From contig CANBVQ010000012.1 of the NCBI GenBank assembly GCA_947372925.1, positions 1 to 32,826 of the forward strand: a stretch of 32,826 bases of DNA, written 5' to 3'. The notes under the pieces are model-generated. The model was given only the letters and a program-made list of their open reading frames with translations. It did no database searches and was not told the origin of the DNA. Both the position numbers and the translations under genes were made by a program. This document shows positions 24,601-30,432 of the stretch, piece after piece; position 1 is the stretch's first letter, and every line of letters begins with the position of its first letter. This DNA is from Acidimicrobiaceae bacterium. GTDB lineage: Bacteria > Actinomycetota > Acidimicrobiia > Acidimicrobiales > RAAP-2.

Positions 24601-25071
24601 GCCCGCGGCATCGCGGTAGCGCTCCAACTTGGTATGAAACGTCGTCGAGACTTGGGCCGCGCTCCCAGTTACGCGAAGTACCAAGTGGTTGGGGCTGAGG
24701 GACGAAACGGACAGTCCGCTCTTGGCGAGTTGACTGCGAACAAGTGCGACCGCGGAGGAAGTGGCACCAAATCGTTGGGCGAATTCAGCCGGACTGAGGA
24801 AGTGTCGGTAGAGGGGGTTCCCCGGAGTCGAAACGTCATTGATGAACTGAGCGAGCGCTTCCGAATTGTTGGGCTGGAGTACGACCCGAAGATCGAGTCG
24901 AGTGCCGGTGGGAGCTTCACCCAACAGTGTCGAACCGAGAGGTGCGGCGATGGCCGGTGAGATCCAGACAACAGCGGGCGAACGAACGAGAGCCTGCGCA
25001 CTGAGGGGGGTGACGAGGACCGAGATGACGACAGCGACAGCGGCCGTGACCACTTCAAATCTGCGTCGCAT
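21688..25071 (-). CDS. secreted S53 (sedolisin/kumamolisin) serine-carboxyl protease with C-terminal accessory domains
   Basis: An exported 1127-residue endopeptidase. Signal peptide is about 1-27. The pro-kumamolisin activation domain is at about 45-185 (NPLYRHFLSPAEFAQRFG). The S53 domain spans about 225-575: catalytic Glu296 and Asp300 in AEVELD, oxyanion Asp377 in AAGDSGSS, and nucleophile Ser495 in FGGTSIGAP. Calcium-site text includes DVTTGSND and GYDVASGLGSPNP. An Ig-like region and a Big_1-like repeat (about 690-795) follow, then propeller-like repeats to the end (DTWDGVDISGW, GSWVTDDV). The family is active at acid pH, so extracellular protein breakdown in acidic surroundings is plausible. 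It is followed by the 762-residue secreted protein. Confidence 0.94.
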   Translation of the reverse strand: MRRRFEVVTAAVAVVISVLVTPLSAQALVRSPAVVWISPAIAAPLGSTLLGEAPTGTRLDLRVVLQPNNSEALAQFINDVSTPGNPLYRHFLSPAEFAQRFGATSSAVALVRSQLAKSGLSVSSLSPNHLVLRVTGSAAQVSTTFHTKLERYRDAAGEIATVATSRIGLATPIARYVAGVSGLNGFEHPHATSAIANSTMARPSLAGPAACTSASNAATSRHAYLPSQIAHAYGLDTAYANGFNGAGHSVAVVEFADYYRSDMTTYLNCFGLTNTIVDVVMNGGAGASTAADGGAEVELDLQQIASLAPGATIYNYMHPNDSNGFVDEFNQIANDHLADSVSVSWGLCEADISSAAQQPLLQQLAAQGQSVFVAAGDSGSSSCAYNAAPGDSSVSYSPIVDDPSNSPWVTGIGGLSVTSISPLVQSVWNGGCGSYTPCGGGGGFSNVYGRPDWQVGPGVTLNNQRQVPDISVMGDPRTGMLAYYAGGWHGFGGTSIGAPILGAMAAVGAQACGLPNLGFLNPRLYQMAISGTGIIDVTTGSNDLYGTGSYSATPGYDVASGLGSPNPATFLPALCGQAHTFSASKTGTGVLATWTFNYFSSGSSLHAGSDSITIHGMVSGGLSTDVANYTVNGVHPNSLSISGANATLVLGSDIAPLAAVTVVAVGALNGFTPGSAVLEISDSNNSYTSFQATLTASVVGTVSSTVSASPGVGTTGATVRVTVRNSEQNTIAGISVSLSTPAGVGVIPTSRGITDLQGVATFRIVTGTVGPVSVTAVAGGVSAAAVSTTFVSTWRTTKTAVPSAMGTVVGVPASSTNCGTVSRTSKGALYSTLSSISSTLVTSKGATRVPSVASDPDVIDNATGGCLIAYVGKDAKVRLLAIANGQLVTTILNTANADKAAVASPGIALANGRIYVANISTTGYLFVSIVNGSKVTRTNISVLNAVPKVTGTGYALAQSVTSTVEGPSIALRIGKEISLFTYNSTFDTWDGVDISGWARWTLGTTATFIGNPTLAGGSKLAVYVRTAKLHLIELLPLTTSNGSWVTDDVTRTYATLTPQSDVLLFGATDRKLAVLVGGKVVVLIENGPPSETWIPVTITLAGVKTLFAYGSGSLGATLGSTLATFSS

Positions 25072-25077
25072 CTCTAA

Positions 25078-25083
25078 CTCCCC
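25078..25083 (-). promoter_or_regulatory. ribosome binding site of the S53 protease gene
   Basis: On the minus strand GGGGAG lies six bases before the ATG at 25071. It is a strong Shine-Dalgarno match and fixes the start ahead of the signal peptide. Confidence 0.65.
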
Positions 25084-25138
25084 AAACGATCCGTCTCAAG
25101 GGCAACACTAGAGCCCCTCGACGGGAGCTGGGGGGCCG

Positions 25139-25633
25139 CTACTGCTCTGAGGTGGCGTAGCGACGCGTGATGTCAGCGCAGTCAGCGCAGACTTCTTCGG
25201 GGATCAAGCCAACCTTCATTAGTTGGCCAAAGATGGCGCAGCCCAAGCAGTAGCCAACAAAACCCTCGAGGGCCGCAGCGGCGACTAGGGGGAGCAGAAT
25301 CCAGCGAGCGGCCGACCATCCGGCAGTTAGATAGACGATTGATGCCGAGGCGGAAAAGGCCAGACCGATGCCCTGCGCGAAACGCTTGGGTGGGCCGGCG
25401 ACCAACTTTTCCCAGGCCTTGAGGCGGGGGGCGGCGAACTTCACCGCGAACGTGCCCAGGGGGCTGATCTTGGGTCCGGCAAGGACCCGGGCCAGAAAAC
25501 CGTACGTGAGGGGAATGAGAATCCACGGTTGGTTAAAGACCAGGGCGGCCGTTGCCATCGCCACGACACCGAGGGCCACGGTACGGGCCGCCGCGTCATT
25601 GACGGGATTAGGAAAGGAGAAGAATTGCTTCAT
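25139..25633 (-). CDS. DUF4395 family membrane protein
   Basis: A 164-residue membrane protein of the DUF4395 family. It starts FSFPNPVNDAAARTVALGVV and has WILIPLTYGFLARVLAGPKISPLG and AGPPKRFAQGIGLAFS, the family's standard order. About four hydrophobic segments are visible. Two CxxC pairs, C129/C132 (YCLGCAIF) and C149/C152 (EVCADC), suggest a thiol-redox or metal site. DUF4395 genes often sit with thioredoxin or sulfur-transfer genes, and the gene upstream here is a TauE/SafE permease. The mRNA region before the ATG has a hairpin and no obvious Shine-Dalgarno sequence. Function is unknown. Confidence 0.88.
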   Translation of the reverse strand: MKQFFSFPNPVNDAAARTVALGVVAMATAALVFNQPWILIPLTYGFLARVLAGPKISPLGTFAVKFAAPRLKAWEKLVAGPPKRFAQGIGLAFSASASIVYLTAGWSAARWILLPLVAAAALEGFVGYCLGCAIFGQLMKVGLIPEEVCADCADITRRYATSEQ

Positions 25634-25637
25634 ACAT

Positions 25638-25662
25638 AAATGCTACTAATCAAATAGCATTT
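25638..25662 (-). promoter_or_regulatory. inverted repeat between TauE/SafE and DUF4395 genes
   Basis: AAATGCTA (25638-25645) and TAGCATTT (25655-25662) form a perfect 8-base inverted repeat around a 9-base spacer. It lies just before the DUF4395 start codon. It may be an operator, a weak AT-rich terminator, or a translation-control hairpin. The sequence alone does not decide. Confidence 0.45.
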
Positions 25663-25673
25663 TGGCAATCGTG

Positions 25674-26441
25674 TTACCGAAGAAGCAAATTCAGTGACGT
25701 GGCGAGTCCAATGGTGACAATCAAGATTCGCACGGTGACGGGACGAAGGCGCCGGATCAGTTTGGTGCCGAAGTAGCCGCCAATGAGCGTGCCGAAGAAG
25801 AGCATGATGACCGCTTCGGCAACTAGGTGGCCCCTAACGAGGAAAATCAGGGCGGCGACGGCATTGATGATGGTGGAGAGTGCGCTCCGCAGCCCCTGCA
25901 GAGTGTCGAGGTCATCGGGCAGAGTCAAGCCCATCAGTGCGAGCAGCATGATCCCCAGGCCGGCACCGAAGTAGCCACCGTAGACCGAGATGACGAACAT
26001 GCCGATGTGGAGTGCCCGCATGCGAAGTCCGTGGTGACCTAAGTGCGCAATCCGTCTAGTTATCGCGGGACCGGTGGCGAAGAGAAGGGTCGCCACGAGG
26101 ATGAGCCAAGGGACAATGGATCGGAACGTCTCGGGTCGTCCGAGCAGCAGCAGGGCCGCACCGGTGGCGACACCGGCGAGACAGGCCGGGAGCAGTTGGC
26201 GAACCAGGGGCCACCGTCGCATCAACTCCTGACGGTATCCCCGGATGCCCCCCACGTAGGAAGGGAGGACACCCACGGAGGATGAGACGTTGGCCTGGAG
26301 GGCCGGTACGCCTAGCGCCAGCATGGTGGGGAATGTGATGAAGGTCCCGCCACCGGCAATGCCGTTGGAGATGCCGGCGGCAATACCGGCCAGAAGATAA
26401 ATGGAGAGTCGCCATCCGATTGGCAGCGAATTGGCAATCAT
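25674..26441 (-). CDS. TauE/SafE family membrane permease
   Basis: A 255-residue membrane protein with about eight hydrophobic segments. The first repeat is IAAGISNGIAGGGTFITFPTML, the second starts VYGGYFGAGLGIMLLALMGL. These are the two glycine-rich signatures of TauE/SafE, which move sulfite or other organosulfur anions. The double repeat is more canonical than in the protein at 10226-10990. It lies 40 bases upstream of the DUF4395 gene, so a sulfur or thiol context is possible. The substrate is unproven. It is divergent from the Nudix gene at 26486. Confidence 0.92.
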   Translation of the reverse strand: MIANSLPIGWRLSIYLLAGIAAGISNGIAGGGTFITFPTMLALGVPALQANVSSSVGVLPSYVGGIRGYRQELMRRWPLVRQLLPACLAGVATGAALLLLGRPETFRSIVPWLILVATLLFATGPAITRRIAHLGHHGLRMRALHIGMFVISVYGGYFGAGLGIMLLALMGLTLPDDLDTLQGLRSALSTIINAVAALIFLVRGHLVAEAVIMLFFGTLIGGYFGTKLIRRLRPVTVRILIVTIGLATSLNLLLR

Positions 26442-26485
26442 GATTACTACTCTACGAAGGTGTGGATAGGGACAACATCATCACA

Positions 26486-26941
26486 ATGAATGCTGAGCTG
26501 ATTGTTCCAAGTGATCAACCTCACGACCTCATCCGTGCGGCCGGTGGCGTTTTATTCCGCACCTCTCGTCGTGGTCGATACAAGGTGGCCGTCGTCTACC
26601 GCGAAGCTCGTCGTGACTGGACCTTTCCAAAGGGCAAACTCGATGAAGGTGAGTCTTTCGAGGAGGCGGCCCTGCGTGAAGTTGTGGAAGAAACGGGCAT
26701 AACCGCCGTCATCCGTCGCTTTGTCGGCTCCACTAACTACACCCACCGCAAGGGTCGACCAAAGATCGTGGCCTATTACCTCATGGAGGCGATTAGCGGC
26801 GAGTTCGCACCGAACGAAGAAGTCGACGAGCTTCGCTGGGTGACACTGGATGAAGCGTTCGAGCTGTTGACGTGGGACCGCGATCAAGAGCTCATCGATC
26901 TCTTACGCCTGCTGCCTGAGTTCCGCGCTACTGCGTCTTAG
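26486..26941 (+). CDS. Nudix hydrolase (MutT-like)
   Basis: A 151-residue Nudix hydrolase from ATG 26486; an in-frame GTG at 26462 would add 8 residues and the choice is uncertain. The Nudix box is complete: GKLDEGESF-EEAALREVVEETGI, with the REVxEE core. RAAGGVLFR at the start and WTFPKGK before the box match the MutT/diadenosine-polyphosphate-type group. The substrate, such as an oxidised dGTP or a dinucleoside polyphosphate, cannot be told. Its 3' end overlaps the convergent ABC ATPase gene by 14 bases. Confidence 0.9.
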   Translation: MNAELIVPSDQPHDLIRAAGGVLFRTSRRGRYKVAVVYREARRDWTFPKGKLDEGESFEEAALREVVEETGITAVIRRFVGSTNYTHRKGRPKIVAYYLMEAISGEFAPNEEVDELRWVTLDEAFELLTWDRDQELIDLLRLLPEFRATAS

Positions 26942-27671
26942 GCACCCGCGATAAGAAGTCAATCGTTTCCGGTTGGCTGGGGTTATCGAAAAACTGTTTG
27001 GCGGGAGCCACTTCCACTAGTCGGCCGGCGTCCAAGAGCGCTACGCGATGCGCCACGTCTCGAGCGAACTGCATCTCGTGTGTTGCAATCAACATCGTGG
27101 TGCCTTGGATCGCGAGATCGGATAGCAGGTCCAGTACTTCACCGACGAGCGTGGGGTCGAGTGCGCTTGTAACTTCGTCTAACAGCAATACGTCAGGTTG
27201 CATGGCTAACGCTCGAGCGATGGCCACGCGCTGTTGTTGTCCCCCAGAAAGCTGGTCGGGGTAGTCATCACTTCGAGTGCCGAGGCCAATGCGTCCCAGG
27301 AGTTCACGCGCTTCGCTTTCAACTTCATTCCTCGGCCGACCCAGGGCGCGCAAGGGACCGAGGGTGATGTTGTCGAGCACGTTCAGGTGAGGAAAGAGAT
27401 TAAAAGCCTGGAAGACAATGCCGATGTGACGGCGAACGAGATCAACATCAATGCGCTCATCGAGGAGAGACTGACCGCGAAAGATGATGTCACCCTGCTC
27501 TATGCGCTCGAGCAGATTGATGCACCGCAGCAAGGTCGATTTGCCCGAACCCGAACTTCCCAAGAGACAGACGACTTCGTGTGCCTGCAGTTCCAGCGTC
27601 ACGCCGTGGAGCACGGTGCGCTGGTCGAACTGCTTGTGGACGTTGTGCAGTTCAATCATGGGACTGCTCAT
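26928..27671 (-). CDS. polar amino acid ABC transporter ATP-binding protein (GlnQ-like)
   Basis: The ATPase of an amino acid uptake system, 247 residues. Walker A GSSGSGKST is at 38-46, the signature LSGGQQQRV begins at 141, Walker B VLLLDE is at 161-166, and the switch His lies in ATHEMQF. The family pattern MIELHNVHKQFDQRTVLHGV and the length match GlnQ/HisP-type subunits. It overlaps the permease gene by 4 bases (ATGA), so translation is coupled. It is last in the order binding protein, permease, ATPase. The amino acid specificity is unknown. Confidence 0.95.
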   Translation of the reverse strand: MSSPMIELHNVHKQFDQRTVLHGVTLELQAHEVVCLLGSSGSGKSTLLRCINLLERIEQGDIIFRGQSLLDERIDVDLVRRHIGIVFQAFNLFPHLNVLDNITLGPLRALGRPRNEVESEARELLGRIGLGTRSDDYPDQLSGGQQQRVAIARALAMQPDVLLLDEVTSALDPTLVGEVLDLLSDLAIQGTTMLIATHEMQFARDVAHRVALLDAGRLVEVAPAKQFFDNPSQPETIDFLSRVPKTQ

Positions 27672-28558
27672 GAGACGAAGGCCAAACGCTTGGATCGGTC
27701 ACGATCAATTAGCCGGTCGGTTAGCCGCGTCATCGGAATGGTGAGTAGCAAGAAGAGCAGCGAGGCCACGGTGTAGCCCGCAAAGTTGAAGTTGAGAGAG
27801 CCGTAGATGTGTGCCGCTTGCGTGGCGTCAACAATTCCCAGTGTCGAGACCAACGCAGTGTCCTTCTGGAGAGATATGAAGTCGTTGAGCAGCGGAGGGA
27901 TGACGTTGCGAATTGCCTGCGGCAAAACGACGTACCGCATGGTGGCGCCCTGTCGCAGTCCAATAGCCCGCGCCGCAACGAGTTGGTTAGTGGCGACGGA
28001 ATTGATACCGGCTCGGTAGACCTCGGCGACGTAGGCGCTGTACGTAATAGTCAAAGCAATACAGGCGTAGACCGCAGGAGACTGCTGAGATATCCAACCC
28101 AAGTCCATACCGGGCATGCCGTACCCAACGGCAAAAAGCACGAGGATGACAGGAATGCCACGAAAGAAGTCGGTGTAGACGGTCGACAGAATCCGCAGGG
28201 GCGTCAAGATTGGCGATGAACTCATGCGCACGACGGCGATTAATAAGCCGAAGATCAATACGAGAATCTCGCACACGATGAACATCCAGATGTTGGTGAG
28301 AAATCCTCTCCAGATGGCCGACAGGCCTTCGCTGGGATCGCCGATGAAGGCCCGCCAGGCGTGACTCGGGCTGAGAAAGAATTCGCGGACAGCCTTACCG
28401 CCCGGTGCCATCCACAATGCGAAGGCCAGCACGCCAATAACCGAAATCGTCGAAGCGATGCTGGCCCAGCGAGCGTGCTGGCTACTGCCGAAACGACGAT
28501 GACGCGCTACAAAAAGATGTGGCGCCCCCGGCCCAGAGTTCTGAGTCGAAGGCGCCAC
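27668..28558 (-). CDS. polar amino acid ABC transporter permease (HisM/GlnP type)
   Basis: A 296-residue inner-membrane permease. A basic N-terminal tail is followed by about five or more membrane segments. The ATPase-contact EAA-type loop is visible at VATNQLVAARAIGLRQGATMRYVVLPQA, preceded by ITYSAYVAEVYRAGINS, standard for the amino acid (HisMQ) subfamily. The GTG start chosen lies inside the 5' arm of a strong terminator-like hairpin (28518-28559). The next in-frame starts fall within the first membrane segment, so I keep GTG. It is 21 bases after the binding-protein stop and overlaps the ATPase gene by 4 bases. Confidence 0.9.
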   Translation of the reverse strand: MAPSTQNSGPGAPHLFVARHRRFGSSQHARWASIASTISVIGVLAFALWMAPGGKAVREFFLSPSHAWRAFIGDPSEGLSAIWRGFLTNIWMFIVCEILVLIFGLLIAVVRMSSSPILTPLRILSTVYTDFFRGIPVILVLFAVGYGMPGMDLGWISQQSPAVYACIALTITYSAYVAEVYRAGINSVATNQLVAARAIGLRQGATMRYVVLPQAIRNVIPPLLNDFISLQKDTALVSTLGIVDATQAAHIYGSLNFNFAGYTVASLLFLLLTIPMTRLTDRLIDRDRSKRLAFVS

Positions 28559-28559
28559 A
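28511..28559 (-). terminator. strong terminator-like hairpin at the start of the permease gene
   Basis: On the minus strand TGTGGCGCC, a 24-base loop and GGCGCCACA form a perfect 9-base GC-rich stem, followed by TCTTTTT. This is a classical intrinsic terminator. It starts 20 bases after the binding-protein stop and its 5' arm contains the permease GTG start. It probably lets most transcripts end after the binding-protein gene, giving more binding protein than transporter, while read-through makes permease and ATPase. Confidence 0.8.
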
Positions 28560-28579
28560 AACGTAGAGATTTGTACTTG

Positions 28580-29434
28580 TTACTTAAGCAGTGGTACTGA
28601 GGTGTAGTCGCTGAGGTACTGCGTTGCGAGACGCTTCAATGTGCCGTCGGCCTTGAGTGCCGCGATTGCTGAGTTCACGCAAGCCACGAGCTTGGAGTTC
28701 TTCTGGAAGGTCACGCCGTAGTGCTCACCAACCGACTTGAACTGTCCAATCTGCTTGGCCAGTGGGTCACCCGCTTCCGTCGTGATCTGGTAGTTGACCA
28801 TGTAGTTACCGGTTGGCGTGTCGACCACGATGGCGTCGATTTGCTTCGACTGCAGTGCCGCTACGGCGAGGTCGAGCGTGTTGTACGCACGGGGCGCGGT
28901 CTTGGGCTTGATGTACTTGGTGATGTACGACATGCCCGTCGTGCCGACCTGGTCACCGAACTTGGCGTTCTTGAGGCCCGCCAACGTCTTGACGTTTGCG
29001 TACTTGCTGGTCTTCAACACAACAACCGACTGCTGAACGTCGTAGTAGCTGTTCGAGAAGGCCACGGTCTTGGCGCGCTCTGGCGTGTAGGAGATTTCAT
29101 TGATGTCAAAGTCGTAGGACTTGACACCGGGGGCGTAGCTCGCATCGAACGGCACGGTGGTCCACTGAACTTTGGCGTTCGTGAAGCCAAGCTTGCGGGC
29201 GAGTGCGTACGTAAAGGCTGACTCGTACCCTTCGCCGTTAGACGGCGTGTTGTTGGAGAACCAGGGCTCCCAGACGGGGTTGTCGGTACCGACGGTGAGC
29301 TTGCCGGCAGTCTTGTAGGTCGCAGTGTTGCAACCCTTCAGGCTGGTCGTAGCGCCAGCCGTAGTTGCCAATGTGGCGGCGGTAAGGGCGGTGGCGCTCA
29401 AAGCGCCGGCAAGTGCGAGTCGAAGTGCACGCAT
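28580..29434 (-). CDS. polar amino acid ABC transporter substrate-binding protein
   Basis: An exported solute-binding protein (type 2 periplasmic-binding fold) for an amino acid or related polar compound. From ATG 29434 it has 284 residues. The signal peptide is residues 1-28 (LALAGALSATALTAATLATTAGA). The mature part has GKLTVGTDNPVWEPWF, FDINEISYTPERAKTVAFSNSYYDVQQSVVV and LKADGTLKRLATQYL. These are hallmark segments of the family. There is no lipobox Cys, so it seems soluble. GAGAAAG 8 bases before the ATG is a good ribosome binding site and confirms this start over the 13-codon-longer frame. Confidence 0.93.
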   Translation of the reverse strand: MRALRLALAGALSATALTAATLATTAGATTSLKGCNTATYKTAGKLTVGTDNPVWEPWFSNNTPSNGEGYESAFTYALARKLGFTNAKVQWTTVPFDASYAPGVKSYDFDINEISYTPERAKTVAFSNSYYDVQQSVVVLKTSKYANVKTLAGLKNAKFGDQVGTTGMSYITKYIKPKTAPRAYNTLDLAVAALQSKQIDAIVVDTPTGNYMVNYQITTEAGDPLAKQIGQFKSVGEHYGVTFQKNSKLVACVNSAIAALKADGTLKRLATQYLSDYTSVPLLK

Positions 29435-29482
29435 GGTTCCAACTTTCTCGGGTCTGGTAAATACTGAGCCCAATACTAATTA

Positions 29483-29497
29483 CTACCGAGCCGGTAG
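29483..29497. promoter_or_regulatory. palindrome upstream of the ABC operon, candidate TetR operator
   Basis: CTACCG, spacer AGC, CGGTAG: a perfect 6+3+6 inverted repeat. It lies 49 bases upstream of the binding-protein start codon, where the promoter should be, and directly after the TetR stop. A repressor site there would control the transporter. The core CCGGCTCG reappears at 30216-30223, upstream of the TetR gene, but without the flanking symmetry. Confidence 0.5.
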
Positions 29498-29501
29498 GTA
29501 T

Positions 29502-30113
29502 CTAGGAGGTCGGCGGCACCAGGAAAATCTGGTCAGTTAAGGCGTTGATCAGGTGTATCCAGCCCACATTCGAGACACCCTCGGGGGTCATTTCGGCCAG
29601 CCAGAGCCCCAGGGTGTAACTCTGAATTAACAAAGACACAGCCCAAGGGTCGTATTCGGGACGCACCCATCCCCGTTCCTGGCCTTCTCGAATCACATCG
29701 GCCAGCCCCGTGGTGAGTCGGTGCTGTTCTCGGCCCAGCATCGACTGCAAATTGGGTCTTTGCGTAGCTAATCCCAAGAGTTGAATGCGATTTCTCCGGT
29801 CCGCGGATCGAAGGTCTGACTGAGTAGCGCCGGTCAACTCGTAGAGGTTCGCTCGAACCTCCTCCAACGTGGTCGCATTTAGAAGGATTCCAGCGATAAC
29901 ACCAACTGATTCATCGACGTACCGAGCGAATCGCACTGCGTGCGCCTCATCAATGAGATGGCCATAGTCGGGGAAGTGGTGATAGAGAGACCCCTTGGAA
30001 ATCTTGGATGTTTCGAGAACGAGGTCGGACGTCACCTTGTCCATGGGTAGTTCATCGAGGAGCTCTACCGCCGTGTCAATCAAAATCTGCTTGGTGGGGT
30101 GATTCGATCTCAT
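29502..30113 (-). CDS. TetR/AcrR family transcriptional regulator
   Basis: A 203-residue repressor. Residues 6-48 are the helix-turn-helix region: TKQILIDTAVELLDELP, MDKVTSDLVLETSKISKGSLYHHF. The helical ligand domain resembles that of the TetR at 1813-2466 (RRNR, EQHRLT, GQERGW and YTLGLW-like text), so they are paralogues. A good AAAGGA ribosome binding site lies 5 bases before the ATG. The gene sits immediately upstream of the amino acid ABC operon on the same strand, with a palindrome between them. Control of that operon is plausible but not shown. Confidence 0.9.
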   Translation of the reverse strand: MRSNHPTKQILIDTAVELLDELPMDKVTSDLVLETSKISKGSLYHHFPDYGHLIDEAHAVRFARYVDESVGVIAGILLNATTLEEVRANLYELTGATQSDLRSADRRNRIQLLGLATQRPNLQSMLGREQHRLTTGLADVIREGQERGWVRPEYDPWAVSLLIQSYTLGLWLAEMTPEGVSNVGWIHLINALTDQIFLVPPTS

Positions 30114-30170
30114 CCTGGTCCTTTGTGCGTAGACGAGTTCAGTATCCTACAAATTAAGACCCTTTTTGGC

Positions 30171-30184
30171 TGCGAGCACTCGCA
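30171..30184. promoter_or_regulatory. palindrome upstream of the TetR gene
   Basis: TGCGAG, spacer CA, CTCGCA: a perfect 6-base inverted repeat with a 2-base spacer, 58 bases upstream of the TetR ATG. It could be an operator for autoregulation or part of an upstream signal. It differs from the palindrome at 29483-29497, so one protein binding both is uncertain. Confidence 0.35.
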
Positions 30185-30278
30185 ACTAAGCACGTTGCGC
30201 TGGGCGAGGAAACGGCCGGCTCGTTGGGCGATTCGCCGTACAAAAAATGTGCCACTTTCGCACTGCAGTAAGTAGGGC

Positions 30279-30284
30279 TAAGAT
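30279..30284 (+). promoter_or_regulatory. possible -10 element of tRNA-Ser(GCU)
   Basis: TAAGAT lies 9 bases before the tRNA 5' end, the right distance for a tRNA promoter. A weak -35-like TTTCGC is seen 17 bases upstream (30256-30261). The -35 match is poor. Confidence 0.35.
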
Positions 30285-30293
30285 GACAAGTCT

Positions 30294-30387
30294 GGAGAGG
30301 TGGGTGAGTTCGGTTTAAACCACATTCCTGCTAAGAATGCGGCCTGCGAAAGTGGGCCCGAGGGTTCGAATCCCTCCCTCTCCGCCA
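30294..30387 (+). tRNA. tRNA-Ser (anticodon GCU)
   Basis: A class II tRNA. The acceptor stem GGAGAGG pairs with CCTCTCC. The anticodon stem CATTC/GAATG encloses CTGCTAA, giving GCU. A long variable arm (GGCCT ... GGGCC) and the T arm GAGGG-TTCGAAT-CCCTC complete the serine type. The 3' CCA is encoded (30385-30387), unlike in the other serine tRNA of the window. It is followed 45 bases later by rimO. Confidence 0.95.
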
Positions 30388-30432
30388 GGAAGTATCAATC
30401 GCAGTAACGGCGTAACTGGGATAAGGGGCACA

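Noticed and set aside
30294-30387. tRNA-Ser(GCU) as an attachment site for an integrated element
   Set aside because: No integrase, direct repeat of the tRNA 3' end, or foreign-looking block is seen on either side; housekeeping genes follow at once.
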